Part shown: one piece after another, positions 1 through 7,826 of the stretch
How positions within the stretch are numbered: the first letter of the stretch is position 1
How the letters are laid out: the number at the start of each line of letters is the position of its first letter
Origin: Paenibacillus sonchi
GTDB lineage: Bacteria; Bacillota; Bacilli; Paenibacillales; Paenibacillaceae
Assembly (NCBI RefSeq): GCF_016772475.1
Contig: NZ_CP068595.1
Coordinates: 5,022,001-5,086,000, forward strand
Reading direction: 5' to 3'
DNA: 64,000 nucleotides
The notes under the pieces: model-generated
What the model was told of the DNA's origin: nothing
What the model saw: the letters and a program-made list of their open reading frames with translations, nothing else
Databases searched by the model: none
Program-made: the position numbers and the translations under genes

Positions 1-1043
1 CCCATGATCAGCACATCCGGCACGTGAACTGCCATGTCCAGAATGTAAAAGCAGACCAGGACCGCTGTAAGCACCGCCAGATGAACGATTCCCAGCCGGT
101 GCTGCTTATGCCGGTACACGTGGAAGACCAGTGTTGTGGAGGCGAAGTAGAGCAGCACGGAGCCGAAAAGCAGATTCACCATCAGCCCGTAATGAAGCTT
201 GTTCAGGAACAGCAGCTGGATTGAAGCAGCCAGCATGCACAGCGACAGGAAGATGAACAGATGTCCATAAATGATCGTCTGTCCGGCTGTATGAACATTT
301 TTATCCACCTTTTTCTCCAGATTATCGTAATACTGCCACCACATGGCTATAATCAGCACGAAGGTCAGGCCCGCGAAGCCTACTGACTGCAGGGTCCAGG
401 TGCTGGATTGCAGCACGGCAAGAATGCTCACAACGGACTCCCCCAGGAGAATCAAGGCAAACAGGGAGAAACGCTCCAGCAGATGGTGAGTATTGGCAGG
501 TGTCCGGACCAGAATTTTTCTGCCCGCCAGCGGCAGGATGATGTCGACGGCAATTCCGGCGTACAGCACGGCATAACGGACCCAGGAATCAAAGAACAGG
601 GAACAGGCGGATATCACCAGTCCGATCCAAAAGCGGCTGCCTAAATAATGAGCGGTGGCTCTAAGATGCCCGTTTTCCTTGGAGCGTACGTAATGATACT
701 GTACCGCAGTCATCGCCCGCAGCCCGAGGTAGCCTGTCAGAAACGAATAATAGGTCTGATCGAAATCCACGGACAGGCTTGCCGTCATAATCAGCACAAA
801 GAACAATTGAATAATCAGAAAAATCCGGTGAGAGACAATGTCCTGCCCATAGCGGTTGACAAACAGCGTCTGGCCCACCCAGGCCCACCAGATCGGGATA
901 AAAATCAGCACGAATTTGCCCAGCGTTTCAAGCGAAAGGGTTTCGTCCTCTACATGCAGCAGCACATGGCTGGCTTTGGACACGGCGGCAACATACAGCA
1001 GATCATAGAAGAGCTCCAGCCAGGTTACTTTTTTTACAGTCAT
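1..1043 (-). CDS. Low temperature requirement protein A (LtrA) family membrane protein, 3' end outside window
   Basis: The minus-strand frame opens at an ATG at 1043 preceded by AAAGGAGCG and stays open to the window edge, so about 347 residues are visible and the C-terminus is missing. The N-terminus contains a VTWLELFYDLLYVAA motif typical of LtrA proteins, followed by many hydrophobic segments, including an HLLERFSLFALILLGES segment characteristic of the family. LtrA proteins are multi-pass membrane proteins of poorly defined function, named from a Listeria cold-growth mutant. The frames annotated by chance on the opposite strand are rich in Q and H and look like shadows. Confidence 0.85.
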   Translation of the reverse strand, partial: MTVKKVTWLELFYDLLYVAAVSKASHVLLHVEDETLSLETLGKFVLIFIPIWWAWVGQTLFVNRYGQDIVSHRIFLIIQLFFVLIMTASLSVDFDQTYYSFLTGYLGLRAMTAVQYHYVRSKENGHLRATAHYLGSRFWIGLVISACSLFFDSWVRYAVLYAGIAVDIILPLAGRKILVRTPANTHHLLERFSLFALILLGESVVSILAVLQSSTWTLQSVGFAGLTFVLIIAMWWQYYDNLEKKVDKNVHTAGQTIIYGHLFIFLSLCMLAASIQLLFLNKLHYGLMVNLLFGSVLLYFASTTLVFHVYRHKQHRLGIVHLAVLTAVLVCFYILDMAVHVPDVLIM

Positions 1044-1179
1044 ATAACGCTCCTTTGTTGTTCGGATGAATGCAGTTCTGCAGGTTCTGTTTACCCGGAG
1101 CGGTCCCGGTTATATGTTATAATAAAGGCACTCTACCGATGAGCGCAAGACAATCCGAGCATTAGAGGAGGAAACGCAG

Positions 1180-1554
1180 ATGGAGAAGGACAGGGATAAG
1201 CTGCCGGCGGAAATCGCCGTGGAGAATTTCAAATACAGTGAGAAGAACGAGCAGCTGGTGAAAAAGAGCTTTTGGAGCAAAACCCGGAAGTTTGCCGGAA
1301 AAATCCCGTTTACCAAAGATGCTGTGGCGATGTATTACTGTGCCATAGATGCCAAAACCCCTTTGTGGGCCAAAGGCATTGCCTTCGGGGCATTGGCTTA
1401 TTTCATTTCCCCCATTGACGCGATTCCAGATGCGCTGATCGGCCTGGGCCTCACCGATGACGCAGCAATCATTGCCGCAGGTGTAAGGGCGATTGCCGGC
1501 CAGGTAACGGAGGAGCACCGGCAGAAGTCAGAGGAATTTTTTGAGAAGGAATAA
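1180..1554 (+). CDS. YkvA family protein (DUF1232)
   Basis: A 124-residue protein with a strong GAGGAGG site 8 bases before the ATG. The middle carries the DUF1232 signature: a hydrophobic helix with FGALAYFISPIDAIPD followed by LGLTDDAAII. The family is small and widespread in bacteria with no agreed biochemical role; a membrane-associated function is usually assumed. The N-terminal third is charged and specific to this protein. It lies alone between divergent ltrA and the convergent HxlR regulator. Confidence 0.85.
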   Translation: MEKDRDKLPAEIAVENFKYSEKNEQLVKKSFWSKTRKFAGKIPFTKDAVAMYYCAIDAKTPLWAKGIAFGALAYFISPIDAIPDALIGLGLTDDAAIIAAGVRAIAGQVTEEHRQKSEEFFEKE

Positions 1555-1582
1555 ATCATTCGATATAAGCTTGGCTGCACCT

Positions 1583-1966
1583 TCACAGAGTCTCCGCCCG
1601 AGAGCTTTCTCCGGAAAGCTGTTTGGTCTGGTATTCTACGCCCCAATCCCTCATTAGCCGGATGATGGGGATGAGGGTCCGGCCGAACTCGGTCAGGGAG
1701 TATTCGACCTTCGGCGGAACCTGCTGATAGACCTCGCGGTGAACAACGCCATCCTCTTCCAGCTCCCGGAGCTGCAGGGTCAGCATCCGCTGGGTGATTC
1801 CGGGACAGATCCGGCGGAATTCGCTGAACCGTTTCTTTTCCTCCATCATGTGGTACAGCAGCACGCCTTTCCACTTGCCGCCGATCACATCAAGGGTGAA
1901 TTCCACAGGGCAGGCTGCCTGGTCGCAGCCCGGAGCATTACCGAAGCCGCCTTTACGATCGCGCAT
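1583..1966 (-). CDS. HxlR family winged-helix transcriptional regulator
   Basis: A 127-residue protein. The order CPVEFTLDVIGGKWKG, then FSEFRRICPGITQRMLTLQLRELEEDG, then VEYSLTEFGRTL is the classic HxlR winged helix. The conserved N-terminal Cys (CPVE) is present, which in some family members senses electrophiles or oxidants. The start has GGAGTGA 8 bases upstream. It is divergent from the nitroreductase gene at 2110, the usual arrangement in which such a regulator controls its redox neighbour; that control is inference. Confidence 0.92.
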   Translation of the reverse strand: MRDRKGGFGNAPGCDQAACPVEFTLDVIGGKWKGVLLYHMMEEKKRFSEFRRICPGITQRMLTLQLRELEEDGVVHREVYQQVPPKVEYSLTEFGRTLIPIIRLMRDWGVEYQTKQLSGESSRAETL

Positions 1967-2063
1967 AATAACGTCACTCCTTCAGTATCATTTTGTATAC
2001 TACATTACATTAATGTGCGTACTTCAAAAATAATTATATATACATTAATATAAACGCATAAAC

Positions 2064-2090
2064 TTCACTCCGTCAATGAAACGGAGTGAA
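2064..2090. promoter_or_regulatory. Perfect 10-bp inverted repeat in the nitroreductase leader
   Basis: TTCACTCCGT at 2064-2073 and its exact complement at 2081-2090 are separated by 7 bases and end just before the AAGGGAG ribosome site of the nitroreductase. It could be an operator for the divergent HxlR protein or an RNA hairpin next to the translation start. Which of the two is not decidable from sequence. Confidence 0.5.
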
Positions 2091-2109
2091 CCGAAAGGGA
2101 GTAGAGACG

Positions 2110-2784
2110 ATGGAAAGTAATGCAGCAGCCAAAAAGGAAATCATCGCGGCCTATGAATTCAGACATGCTACGAAAGAATTCGACAGTAGCCGGAAGATCA
2201 GCGGAGAAGACTTTCAGTTCATCCTGGAAACCGGAAGACTCTCACCCAGCTCATTCGGCTTCGAGCCTTGGAAGTTTGTGGTGGTACAGAATCCGGAGAT
2301 CCGGGAGAAGCTGCGCCAATTTACCTGGGGTGCCCAGAAGCAGCTTCCGACAGCCAGCCACTTCGTGCTGATTCTCTCGAGACTGCCCAAAGATCTGGCC
2401 GCCGGATCAGATTATATCCAGGGAATCATGAAGGATGTGCAGAACCTGCCTCCGGAAGTTGCTGAAGGGAAGCGCAAGATGTATGACACCTTCCTGACAA
2501 CCGATTTCGGGTTGACAGGCAATGACCGTGCACTGTTCGAGTGGGGCGCCCGCCAGACTTATCTGGCCCTTGGCAATATGATGACGGCCGCCGCCCAGAT
2601 CGGCATTGATTCCTGCCCGATTGAAGGCTTCGACAAGCCGAAAATCGAAGAGATCCTGGCAGCTAAGGGCATTATGGATCCGGAGCATTTCGGAATCGCC
2701 TGCATGGTGGCTTTTGGCTACCGCCTGAATGAGCCGCGCGGTAAAACCCGGCGCAGTGCTGAGCAGGTCGTTCACTGGGTATAA
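2110..2784 (+). CDS. NAD(P)H-dependent nitroreductase family protein (YfkO/NfsB type)
   Basis: 224 residues from the ATG at 2110, chosen because AAGGGAG sits 8 bases upstream; a GTG at 2086 in frame lacks a site. FMN-binding features are visible: FRHATKEFD near the N-terminus, LSPSSFGFEPWKFVVV, the central GARQTYLALGNMM helix, and CPIEGFDKPKIEEIL. Family members reduce quinones and nitro compounds with FMN and NAD(P)H in the cytosol. The divergent HxlR regulator suggests induction by an electrophile or oxidant. A second, distinct nitroreductase lies at 61531. Confidence 0.92.
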   Translation: MESNAAAKKEIIAAYEFRHATKEFDSSRKISGEDFQFILETGRLSPSSFGFEPWKFVVVQNPEIREKLRQFTWGAQKQLPTASHFVLILSRLPKDLAAGSDYIQGIMKDVQNLPPEVAEGKRKMYDTFLTTDFGLTGNDRALFEWGARQTYLALGNMMTAAAQIGIDSCPIEGFDKPKIEEILAAKGIMDPEHFGIACMVAFGYRLNEPRGKTRRSAEQVVHWV

Positions 2785-2795
2785 GATAAGGCAAC

Positions 2796-2855
2796 AAAAA
2801 CTGCTCTGCCGGTGGTCACATAATACATTGTGCCTGCCTGCAAAGCAGTTTTTTT
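2796..2855 (+). terminator. Probable rho-independent terminator after nitroreductase
   Basis: AAAACTGCT at 2797-2805 pairs with AGCAGTTTT at 2844-2852 and is followed by more T. The loop is long, about 38 bases, so it is weaker than a compact terminator. Confidence 0.55.
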
Positions 2856-2988
2856 GCTGTGTGAAGGTTATGAATATACATAAAAGCTTCGAAAAATAAT
2901 TGAAAAATTACTGAAAAATCTGCTAGTCTTATGAAGTGAGCAGTTTTGCACCGGATTGTCATTTCAAGATTGAAGGGATTCCTGCAGC

Positions 2989-3399
2989 ATGAAAATCATT
3001 CGTATTATTGCCCAGGTAGCTGTACTGTACCTGTTTTTTCTCGCCGGGGATTATTTGCAGAAGCAGCTGCATCTTCCGGTTCCGGGCAGCATTGTCGGAC
3101 TGTTGCTTTTGTTTATTTTACTGCTGTTCAAGATTGTGCCGGTGAAGCTGATTGAGGACGGCTCATTATTCATTCTGGCCTATCTGCCCATGTTCTTCAT
3201 TCCGGCAACGGCCGGGATTATGAATCACCTGGATATTTTCAGCGGCCGGGGGCTGATGATGATTGGCATCCTGGTCGCCAGCAGTGTGCTGACCATGGTT
3301 GTGACGGCACATGCCACCGAGTGGATCACAGTCCTCAGGACTGGCAGCAGAAGCCGCTCTAAAATAACGGTTGCCCGCGAGAAGGGGAGCGAAGCATGA
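2989..3399 (+). CDS. lrgA: CidA/LrgA family holin-like protein
   Basis: 136 residues with four predicted membrane helices and the family motifs LFFLAGDYLQKQLHLPVPGS and VGLLLLFILL near the N-terminus and FFIPATAGIM in the middle. CidA/LrgA proteins are small membrane proteins tied to murein hydrolase export, programmed lysis and overflow metabolism (pyruvate/acetate uptake in some species). The stop overlaps the next ATG by 4 bases, so LrgA and LrgB are translationally coupled. The basic tail after residue 115 is specific to this protein. The choice between CidA and LrgA names is uncertain. Confidence 0.88.
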   Translation: MKIIRIIAQVAVLYLFFLAGDYLQKQLHLPVPGSIVGLLLLFILLLFKIVPVKLIEDGSLFILAYLPMFFIPATAGIMNHLDIFSGRGLMMIGILVASSVLTMVVTAHATEWITVLRTGSRSRSKITVAREKGSEA

Positions 3400-4085
3400 A
3401 TATCCTGCTTGCTGCCGGCTTCGTTCTGATGAATGTTGGTATTTATCTGTTCATGGCCATGCTGTACAAAAGATTTCGTCTACCTGTGCTTCTGCCGGCG
3501 CTCACCGCAACTTTTACCGTGGTGGTTCTTCTGCTTGGCTTCGATATTTCCTATGACACTTATATGATCGGCGGAGAATGGATCAACCGCCTGCTCGGAC
3601 CGGCTGTGGTATCCCTTGCTTATCCGCTGTATAAGCAGCGCCATGTGCTGTGGCAGAACCTCCCGGCCATACTCGGCGGCACGGTTATCGGGCTGCTGGT
3701 CGGCATGTTCAGCGGGATGCTGCTGGCGGCTGGCCTTGGTTTTTCCAAGCTGTATGTGCTCTCGATCTTGCCCAAATCCATTACGACCGCTGTAGCGATC
3801 CAGATTTCCAGCAGTCTTGGCGGTGACTCTTCCTTAACTTCCGTCTTCGTCATGATCGCCGGGTTTACCGGAGCTATCGGCGGGCCTTATATCATCAGAC
3901 TGTTCAGAATCCGCAGCGAATCCGGCATTGGCATCGGCCTGGGGACCGCTTCCCACGCTCTGGGCACAGCCAAAGCGCTGGAGTACGGAGAACAGTCGGT
4001 GTCCATGAGCTCTGTGGCTATGACGGTCTGTGCGATTGTAGGTTCGATCGTAGGCCCAATCGTTTCATGGATCATGTATCACTAG
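3396..4085 (+). CDS. lrgB: LrgB/CidB family membrane protein
   Basis: 229 residues, about 7 to 8 hydrophobic segments, ATGA overlap with lrgA. LrgB landmarks include PLYKQRHVLWQN, LPKSITTAVAIQIS, FTGAIGGPYIIRLFRI and GLGTASHALGTAKALEYGE, all strongly conserved in this family. It acts with the LrgA partner in the cytoplasmic membrane. No LytTR regulator pair lies next to it, unlike in Staphylococcus or Bacillus, so its control is not evident here. Confidence 0.93.
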   Translation: MNILLAAGFVLMNVGIYLFMAMLYKRFRLPVLLPALTATFTVVVLLLGFDISYDTYMIGGEWINRLLGPAVVSLAYPLYKQRHVLWQNLPAILGGTVIGLLVGMFSGMLLAAGLGFSKLYVLSILPKSITTAVAIQISSSLGGDSSLTSVFVMIAGFTGAIGGPYIIRLFRIRSESGIGIGLGTASHALGTAKALEYGEQSVSMSSVAMTVCAIVGSIVGPIVSWIMYH

Positions 4086-4095
4086 AACATCCGGC

Positions 4096-4577
4096 CTAGC
4101 TCTTCACCCGCAGGCGGATTACATTCCACGAAGCTTTGGACAGAAGGGCGGTGATGCGGCCGTCCCTGCCACCGCTGTTCCGCGGTCATGAGGCAGGACA
4201 TTCCCAGGATGCAGCTTGGTGTTGGCCGCCTGCAGATCTTCATGCTCCATAACGGTATGCTGAATGACTTCAGTGGGTCCGAAGCTGCGCAAATCCACGG
4301 AAAGCTCCATTCCTTCGCTCAAATGGCGGTTTACAGCAAAGACAGTGATTTCGCCCAGTTCCTCATTGTATACGCTTACTGCTTCCAGGTAAGGAACATC
4401 GGTGAAATCGCTGGAATCATATTTAGGACTGGTAACGAGCGGATGCAGCACCGTTCCCCGTCCGTAAAGGGAAGCATGCATGTAAGGGTAATACGTAGTC
4501 TGGAGCCATAGCGGGCCTCCATTCTCAGTCGTAATCGGCGCAATGGTATTGATCAGCTGGGCAAGGCAAGCATCCAG
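4096..4577 (-). pseudogene. C-terminal remnant of a GH51 alpha-L-arabinofuranosidase
   Basis: Reading minus from about 4577, ACLAQLINTIAPITTENGG, then YYPYMHAS and VFAVNRHLSEGMEL match the C-terminal third of GH51 arabinofuranosidases. The catalytic N-terminal part is absent: homology stops abruptly near 4577. A second lesion near 4164-4166 (CCC on +, GGG on -) shifts the frame; adding one base restores DGRITALLSKASWNVIRL, the family's normal C-terminus, ending at the stop at 4096-4098. It cannot be a functional enzyme. Confidence 0.82.
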
Positions 4578-4584
4578 TAGGTGC

Positions 4585-4723
4585 CCAATTATCTTTTTAT
4601 GGATCAGAAGGTGCAGGAGATCGAAATCACCATGGAAATTGGCTCAGAGGCCCCTCATGTGAATGAGAAATGGCCTTCGGCAATTACGAGCAGGATATCG
4701 TATTCAGGGTGTATTACGAATAA
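4585..4723 (+). pseudogene. 3' remnant of an unrecognised plus-strand gene
   Basis: A short frame reading MDQKVQEIEITMEIG from 4599 continues, after a one-base shift at the AAA at 4668-4670, into NYEQDIVFRVYYE and a TAA at 4721-4723. Its 5' side ends where the GH51 fragment begins on the other strand, suggesting that one deletion removed the 5' halves of two divergent genes. I do not recognise the family. Confidence 0.4.
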
Positions 4724-4841
4724 GGCGGGGAACGGCGTTACGGTGTGAATGAATCTCAGCATGTTTGCGAAACAGTCCAATGGGTAACTATAAACTAAGT
4801 AACCCAATTAATCTGCACAGCATGCGAAGGAGGATTTCAAC

Positions 4842-5015
4842 ATGTCAGATCATATCAAAAATGAAGCGGACATCCGCAATAAAGAAAGTAAAAAAGACGA
4901 TTCGCTCGCAGAACGCAAAAAGATGGAAAATGGTGTGGACATTGAGCCGGAGGCCGACGACTGGGTAGCCAAACCTGCGGATACCTCCCATCCTGATCCG
5001 TTCCCCAAGAGCTAA
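4842..5015 (+). CDS. Small hydrophilic acidic protein, unknown function
   Basis: A 57-residue frame with an excellent AAGGAGG ribosome site 8 bases before the ATG and a compact terminator directly after the stop. The product is very charged (MSDHIKNEADIRNKESKKDD at the start) and has no hydrophobic core, ending in TSHPDPFPKS. Such short charged proteins are common in spore-forming Firmicutes, but I recognise no family. Ribosome site plus terminator is the main evidence that it is real. Confidence 0.7.
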   Translation: MSDHIKNEADIRNKESKKDDSLAERKKMENGVDIEPEADDWVAKPADTSHPDPFPKS

Positions 5016-5036
5016 AGACAGCGTCCCTGTCTTCTG

Positions 5037-5068
5037 ACAGGCTATCCTCACAGGATAGTCTGTTTTTT
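5037..5068 (+). terminator. Rho-independent terminator
   Basis: ACAGGCTATCCT at 5037-5048 pairs with AGGATAGTCTGT at 5052-5063 (one G-T pair) with a 3-base loop, followed by a run of T to 5068. Confidence 0.85.
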
Positions 5069-5242
5069 GAGCGGCCCGTATTGAGAATCGATTAGTAAAT
5101 AATATATACTGGAATCAAATATAAGCACTATCAAGTAAAAGTACAGTACAGTCACGCGCGAACTCAGGCATGTCTTCATTCTCCAATGCATCGCAGATTT
5201 CACAAGTCTCTGGGCAATCCATATTGCGGGGAGGAATCGTTA

Positions 5243-5428
5243 ATGCGGAGTCGAAACGAGAACGGCCGGTACCGGCAAAAGCGCGGGGATGCGCTTGTGG
5301 GCAATCTTGAGAAAAAGTACGGTTCGGACTTTGGCGTGCGCAGCGATATGAAGCTGGAGACGCTGAGAAAGCAGCATGACGGACAGTCACTGACACAGCT
5401 GCTCAAGGAGCAGCACGACAAAAACTAA
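5243..5428 (+). CDS. Conserved small basic protein, unknown function
   Basis: 61 residues from the ATG at 5243, which has GGGGAGGA 8 bases upstream; longer in-frame starts upstream lack a site. The segment KRGDALVGNLEKKYGSDFGV followed by RSDMKLETL and ending in QSLTQLLKEQH resembles a small protein I recall from Paenibacillus and relatives, where it has no assigned role. It is helical and basic, without a signal peptide. A compact terminator follows at 5468. Confidence 0.72.
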   Translation: MRSRNENGRYRQKRGDALVGNLEKKYGSDFGVRSDMKLETLRKQHDGQSLTQLLKEQHDKN

Positions 5429-5467
5429 TCTACAGGGAACGCAATCTGAAGCTTCCCGGAAGTCATA

Positions 5468-5493
5468 ACATAACCTGCGGGTTATGTTTTTTT
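5468..5493 (+). terminator. Rho-independent terminator
   Basis: ACATAACC at 5468-5475 and GGTTATGT at 5480-5487 form a perfect stem with loop TGCG, followed by T through 5493. It also sits at the 3' end of the convergent TetR gene. Confidence 0.85.
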
Positions 5494-5494
5494 G

Positions 5495-6085
5495 TTAATG
5501 CTCATACCCCAATTGGCTGATGGCTTCATCAAGTATTTCGTGTAGCGTTGGCCCTCCCGGAGATGAACTAGTCCAAAAAAAGACCGCTGCACGTACCGCC
5601 GCAATTAGCATTGCTGCTAATAAGGTCGGATAGATATCCCGCGTCAGATCCTTTTGTGCACGTTCTGCGATGACCTTCGCGAGGTTCCGTTCGAACTCGA
5701 TTTCTGCCTTTCGCTGTGCGCCGATCAATGCGGGATCATCCCGAAGGAGGATCATGCGTGCCAGCCATTGCCGGTCTGATGAATCTGAAAACCCGGCAAG
5801 AACTGCGGCTCGGAACGAGTCCTTTAGAGCTTCCCCGGGCGGGCGGGCGGCTAACGCAACAGCTATCGTCTCGGAACGTTGAAATGCGTTGCCGATGATG
5901 GCCGCTTCTTTAGAAGGAAAATAGTTATTGAACGTTCGCAGGGAGACATTTGCGGCAGCGGCAATGTCCTCAACCCGAACCTGGCCAACCCCTCTTTCGA
6001 TTGCGAGGTTAAGGGCTATTTCGCTGAGCGTTCGCCGTGTCTCATCCTTCTTACGTTCTCTCAAACCCGATTTTTCAGTCGTCAT
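5495..6085 (-). CDS. TetR/AcrR family transcriptional regulator
   Basis: 196 residues from the ATG at 6085, which has GGAGGA about 10 bases upstream; an ATG at 6103 contains the ribosome site itself and is rejected. The N-terminal helix-turn-helix reads VEDIAAAANVSLRTFNNYFPSKEAAI. The RTFNNYFPSKE variant and alanine-rich C-terminal domain are more like actinobacterial TetR proteins than the Bacillus norm, which may indicate transfer; that is inference. A perfect palindrome lies 38 bases upstream of the start, and the alpha/beta hydrolase gene lies behind it on the same strand. Confidence 0.9.
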   Translation of the reverse strand: MTTEKSGLRERKKDETRRTLSEIALNLAIERGVGQVRVEDIAAAANVSLRTFNNYFPSKEAAIIGNAFQRSETIAVALAARPPGEALKDSFRAAVLAGFSDSSDRQWLARMILLRDDPALIGAQRKAEIEFERNLAKVIAERAQKDLTRDIYPTLLAAMLIAAVRAAVFFWTSSSPGGPTLHEILDEAISQLGYEH

Positions 6086-6122
6086 GTCAATCTGTTCCTC
6101 CAATTATGCGGATAGTCAAAGA

Positions 6123-6154
6123 TCCATGGTGCTGAAATTTCACAGCACCATGGA
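6123..6154. promoter_or_regulatory. Perfect 12-bp inverted repeat, candidate TetR operator
   Basis: TCCATGGTGCTG at 6123-6134 and its exact complement at 6143-6154 flank 8 bases. It lies between the hydrolase stop and the TetR start. There is no T run on the minus-strand 3' side, which argues against a terminator for the hydrolase and for an operator used in autoregulation. Confidence 0.5.
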
Positions 6155-6179
6155 CAAAAATTATCAATAATGCTAATTA

Positions 6180-7439
6180 TTATTTCTGCTTAACTGAAGT
6201 CTGAATGTTATAATCGAGGACTTCGTCCAGCCAATCAAACATTACCTGGTAGCTAAGCGGCAGATTGTTAATTTGACAGTGCAGGTCAGCGCCATCTTCT
6301 TCAGTCCCAAAAAAGATAGCATTCTTCTTGTTCGGTGCTTTCTCGTAAGTCTCAACCGCTTGTCTCTTCATCTCAGGATGTTCGGCTTCCGAGTACATGG
6401 AGAGCAAGGGACACTTGACGTCTCGCGGATCAACGTCGAGCGCTTCCTTTGCTGCATCATGCCATTCTACGATACTATCGAAGCCGTGTGACCATACTGA
6501 TCCGGCGAACAGTGCCTGGCCTGTATATGGCATCTTTTCAGTTTGCTTTGCTGCTTCATCCGCGCTGCCTCGAAGAAACGAAGGCATGCCGCGTTCAATG
6601 ATGGTAGCCATTGAGTATACCGGTGAGTTCGGAACTGCCGCAGCAAAACGGTCATCGCAACTTGCATGAACCATTGTCTTGGCGCCGCCATAGCTCATAC
6701 CGCTTACGACCAATCGGGCAGCATCCACATCAGGGCGGGCGAGGAGGAAATCAGTGGTGGCTCTATAAACGTTGTGCAGCTCCTCCTTCGGGAAGTTTTT
6801 GGCTGTCGCCTCGGGTTCATAGAATCTGACACAGACATCCCAAGGAAGATCAATGATCAGCGCATTATATCCCCGGTCAATCGCCGCTTGTCCTCCGAGG
6901 AAGTAGGTGTCCTCCTTGTGTGTCTCTCCACCGTTGTGGAAAAGAATCGTCGGCTTTGGCACATCGCTGTGCTCAGCCTTCAAAAAGCAGCCTGGGAACT
7001 TATAACCCTTGTATTCCACCTCCACCCACTCATGGGGAATCTGCCCAGACTTCGCATCAAGCGCCTTCCGGAAGCATTCCACACTCTTTTGATGAAACCG
7101 AACGAAATCAGGTTCGTGCGGAAACGTACCGTAGAAGGCCGCTCTGTAGTACGAGTGGGCACGTATAAACGCTTCACCGGCGCTAAAGGAGTGGCCCCTC
7201 TTCAGACTGTCCTCTGCGGTTGCCTCAACTTTAATGGCTTCCTTCTCAAATTCATTCTTATAACTGGTAATGGAATTCGGATCAATCTGCCGGGCGAGTT
7301 TGAATAACTCTCCCTGGGAAACGCCCCCGCAGTGCATAAACGAAAGCAACCACTGGAAAGTGAAATCGATATCGTCACGCTCGAAGAATATCTTGTTTTT
7401 CAAACGCGCTGCGACCTTTGTGTCTTGATCATCTACCAT
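6180..7439 (-). CDS. Alpha/beta hydrolase, likely DHPON-hydrolase/FrsA-like esterase
   Basis: 419 residues from the ATG at 7439 with AAGGAGG 8 bases upstream; a longer frame to 7598 has no site. An N-terminal helical region of about 150 residues (RAHSYYRAAFYGTFPHEPDF) precedes the hydrolase fold: oxyanion segment ILFHNGGETHKED, nucleophile elbow SGMSYGG, and a late Asp/His region near EDGADLHCQ. This architecture matches 2,6-dihydropseudooxynicotine hydrolase and related C-C or ester hydrolases. Substrate is unknown. It is probably co-regulated with the TetR gene downstream. Confidence 0.82.
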   Translation of the reverse strand: MVDDQDTKVAARLKNKIFFERDDIDFTFQWLLSFMHCGGVSQGELFKLARQIDPNSITSYKNEFEKEAIKVEATAEDSLKRGHSFSAGEAFIRAHSYYRAAFYGTFPHEPDFVRFHQKSVECFRKALDAKSGQIPHEWVEVEYKGYKFPGCFLKAEHSDVPKPTILFHNGGETHKEDTYFLGGQAAIDRGYNALIIDLPWDVCVRFYEPEATAKNFPKEELHNVYRATTDFLLARPDVDAARLVVSGMSYGGAKTMVHASCDDRFAAAVPNSPVYSMATIIERGMPSFLRGSADEAAKQTEKMPYTGQALFAGSVWSHGFDSIVEWHDAAKEALDVDPRDVKCPLLSMYSEAEHPEMKRQAVETYEKAPNKKNAIFFGTEEDGADLHCQINNLPLSYQVMFDWLDEVLDYNIQTSVKQK

Positions 7440-7604
7440 TTTACAGTCCTCCTTAAAGAATTTACAGTCTGGATTATCCTCAGCAGATAAGCTGCAAGCA
7501 AGGGAGAGAGTTAACCACTGCGCAAACCCGGGCCCGTGAATAAGCGTCCAGCGATCTAATCTCTGCAGCATATTATTGCATATTCGGCAAAAATGCACAA
7601 TACG

Positions 7605-7629
7605 AAATATTGCGTGAAACGCAATATTT
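7605..7629. promoter_or_regulatory. Perfect 11-bp inverted repeat upstream of the hydrolase
   Basis: AAATATTGCGT at 7605-7615 and ACGCAATATTT at 7619-7629 are separated by GAA. It is about 165 bases upstream of the hydrolase start, in the 388-base gap before the next gene, and is followed on + by T. It could be an operator or a terminator-like hairpin; no plus-strand gene precedes it. The rest of the gap shows nothing else recognisable. Confidence 0.4.
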
Positions 7630-7826
7630 TTAAAGATTATTATTTATTCCGTCGCCCGCCGAATGTGCTTCAAAAGGTGCTGTATATTCTGCAAACTGCC
7701 GTGCATGGGGAACCGTTTTCTCGAATGAACTTAATAAAAACTAATACTTACCATAATAATTCCCGTTTTTACCGGGCATACTACCTCCCAATATGACCTG
7801 TTCATAACAGGGAGGGGGCGGGACCT

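Noticed and set aside
648..1142. 164-residue plus-strand frame and neighbouring plus-strand frames in 1-1142
   Set aside because: They are antisense to the clearly conserved LtrA coding frame and have biased, non-protein-like composition.
6666..7307. 213-residue plus-strand frame
   Set aside because: It is antisense to the alpha/beta hydrolase with the nucleophile motif and has no ribosome site or recognisable domain.
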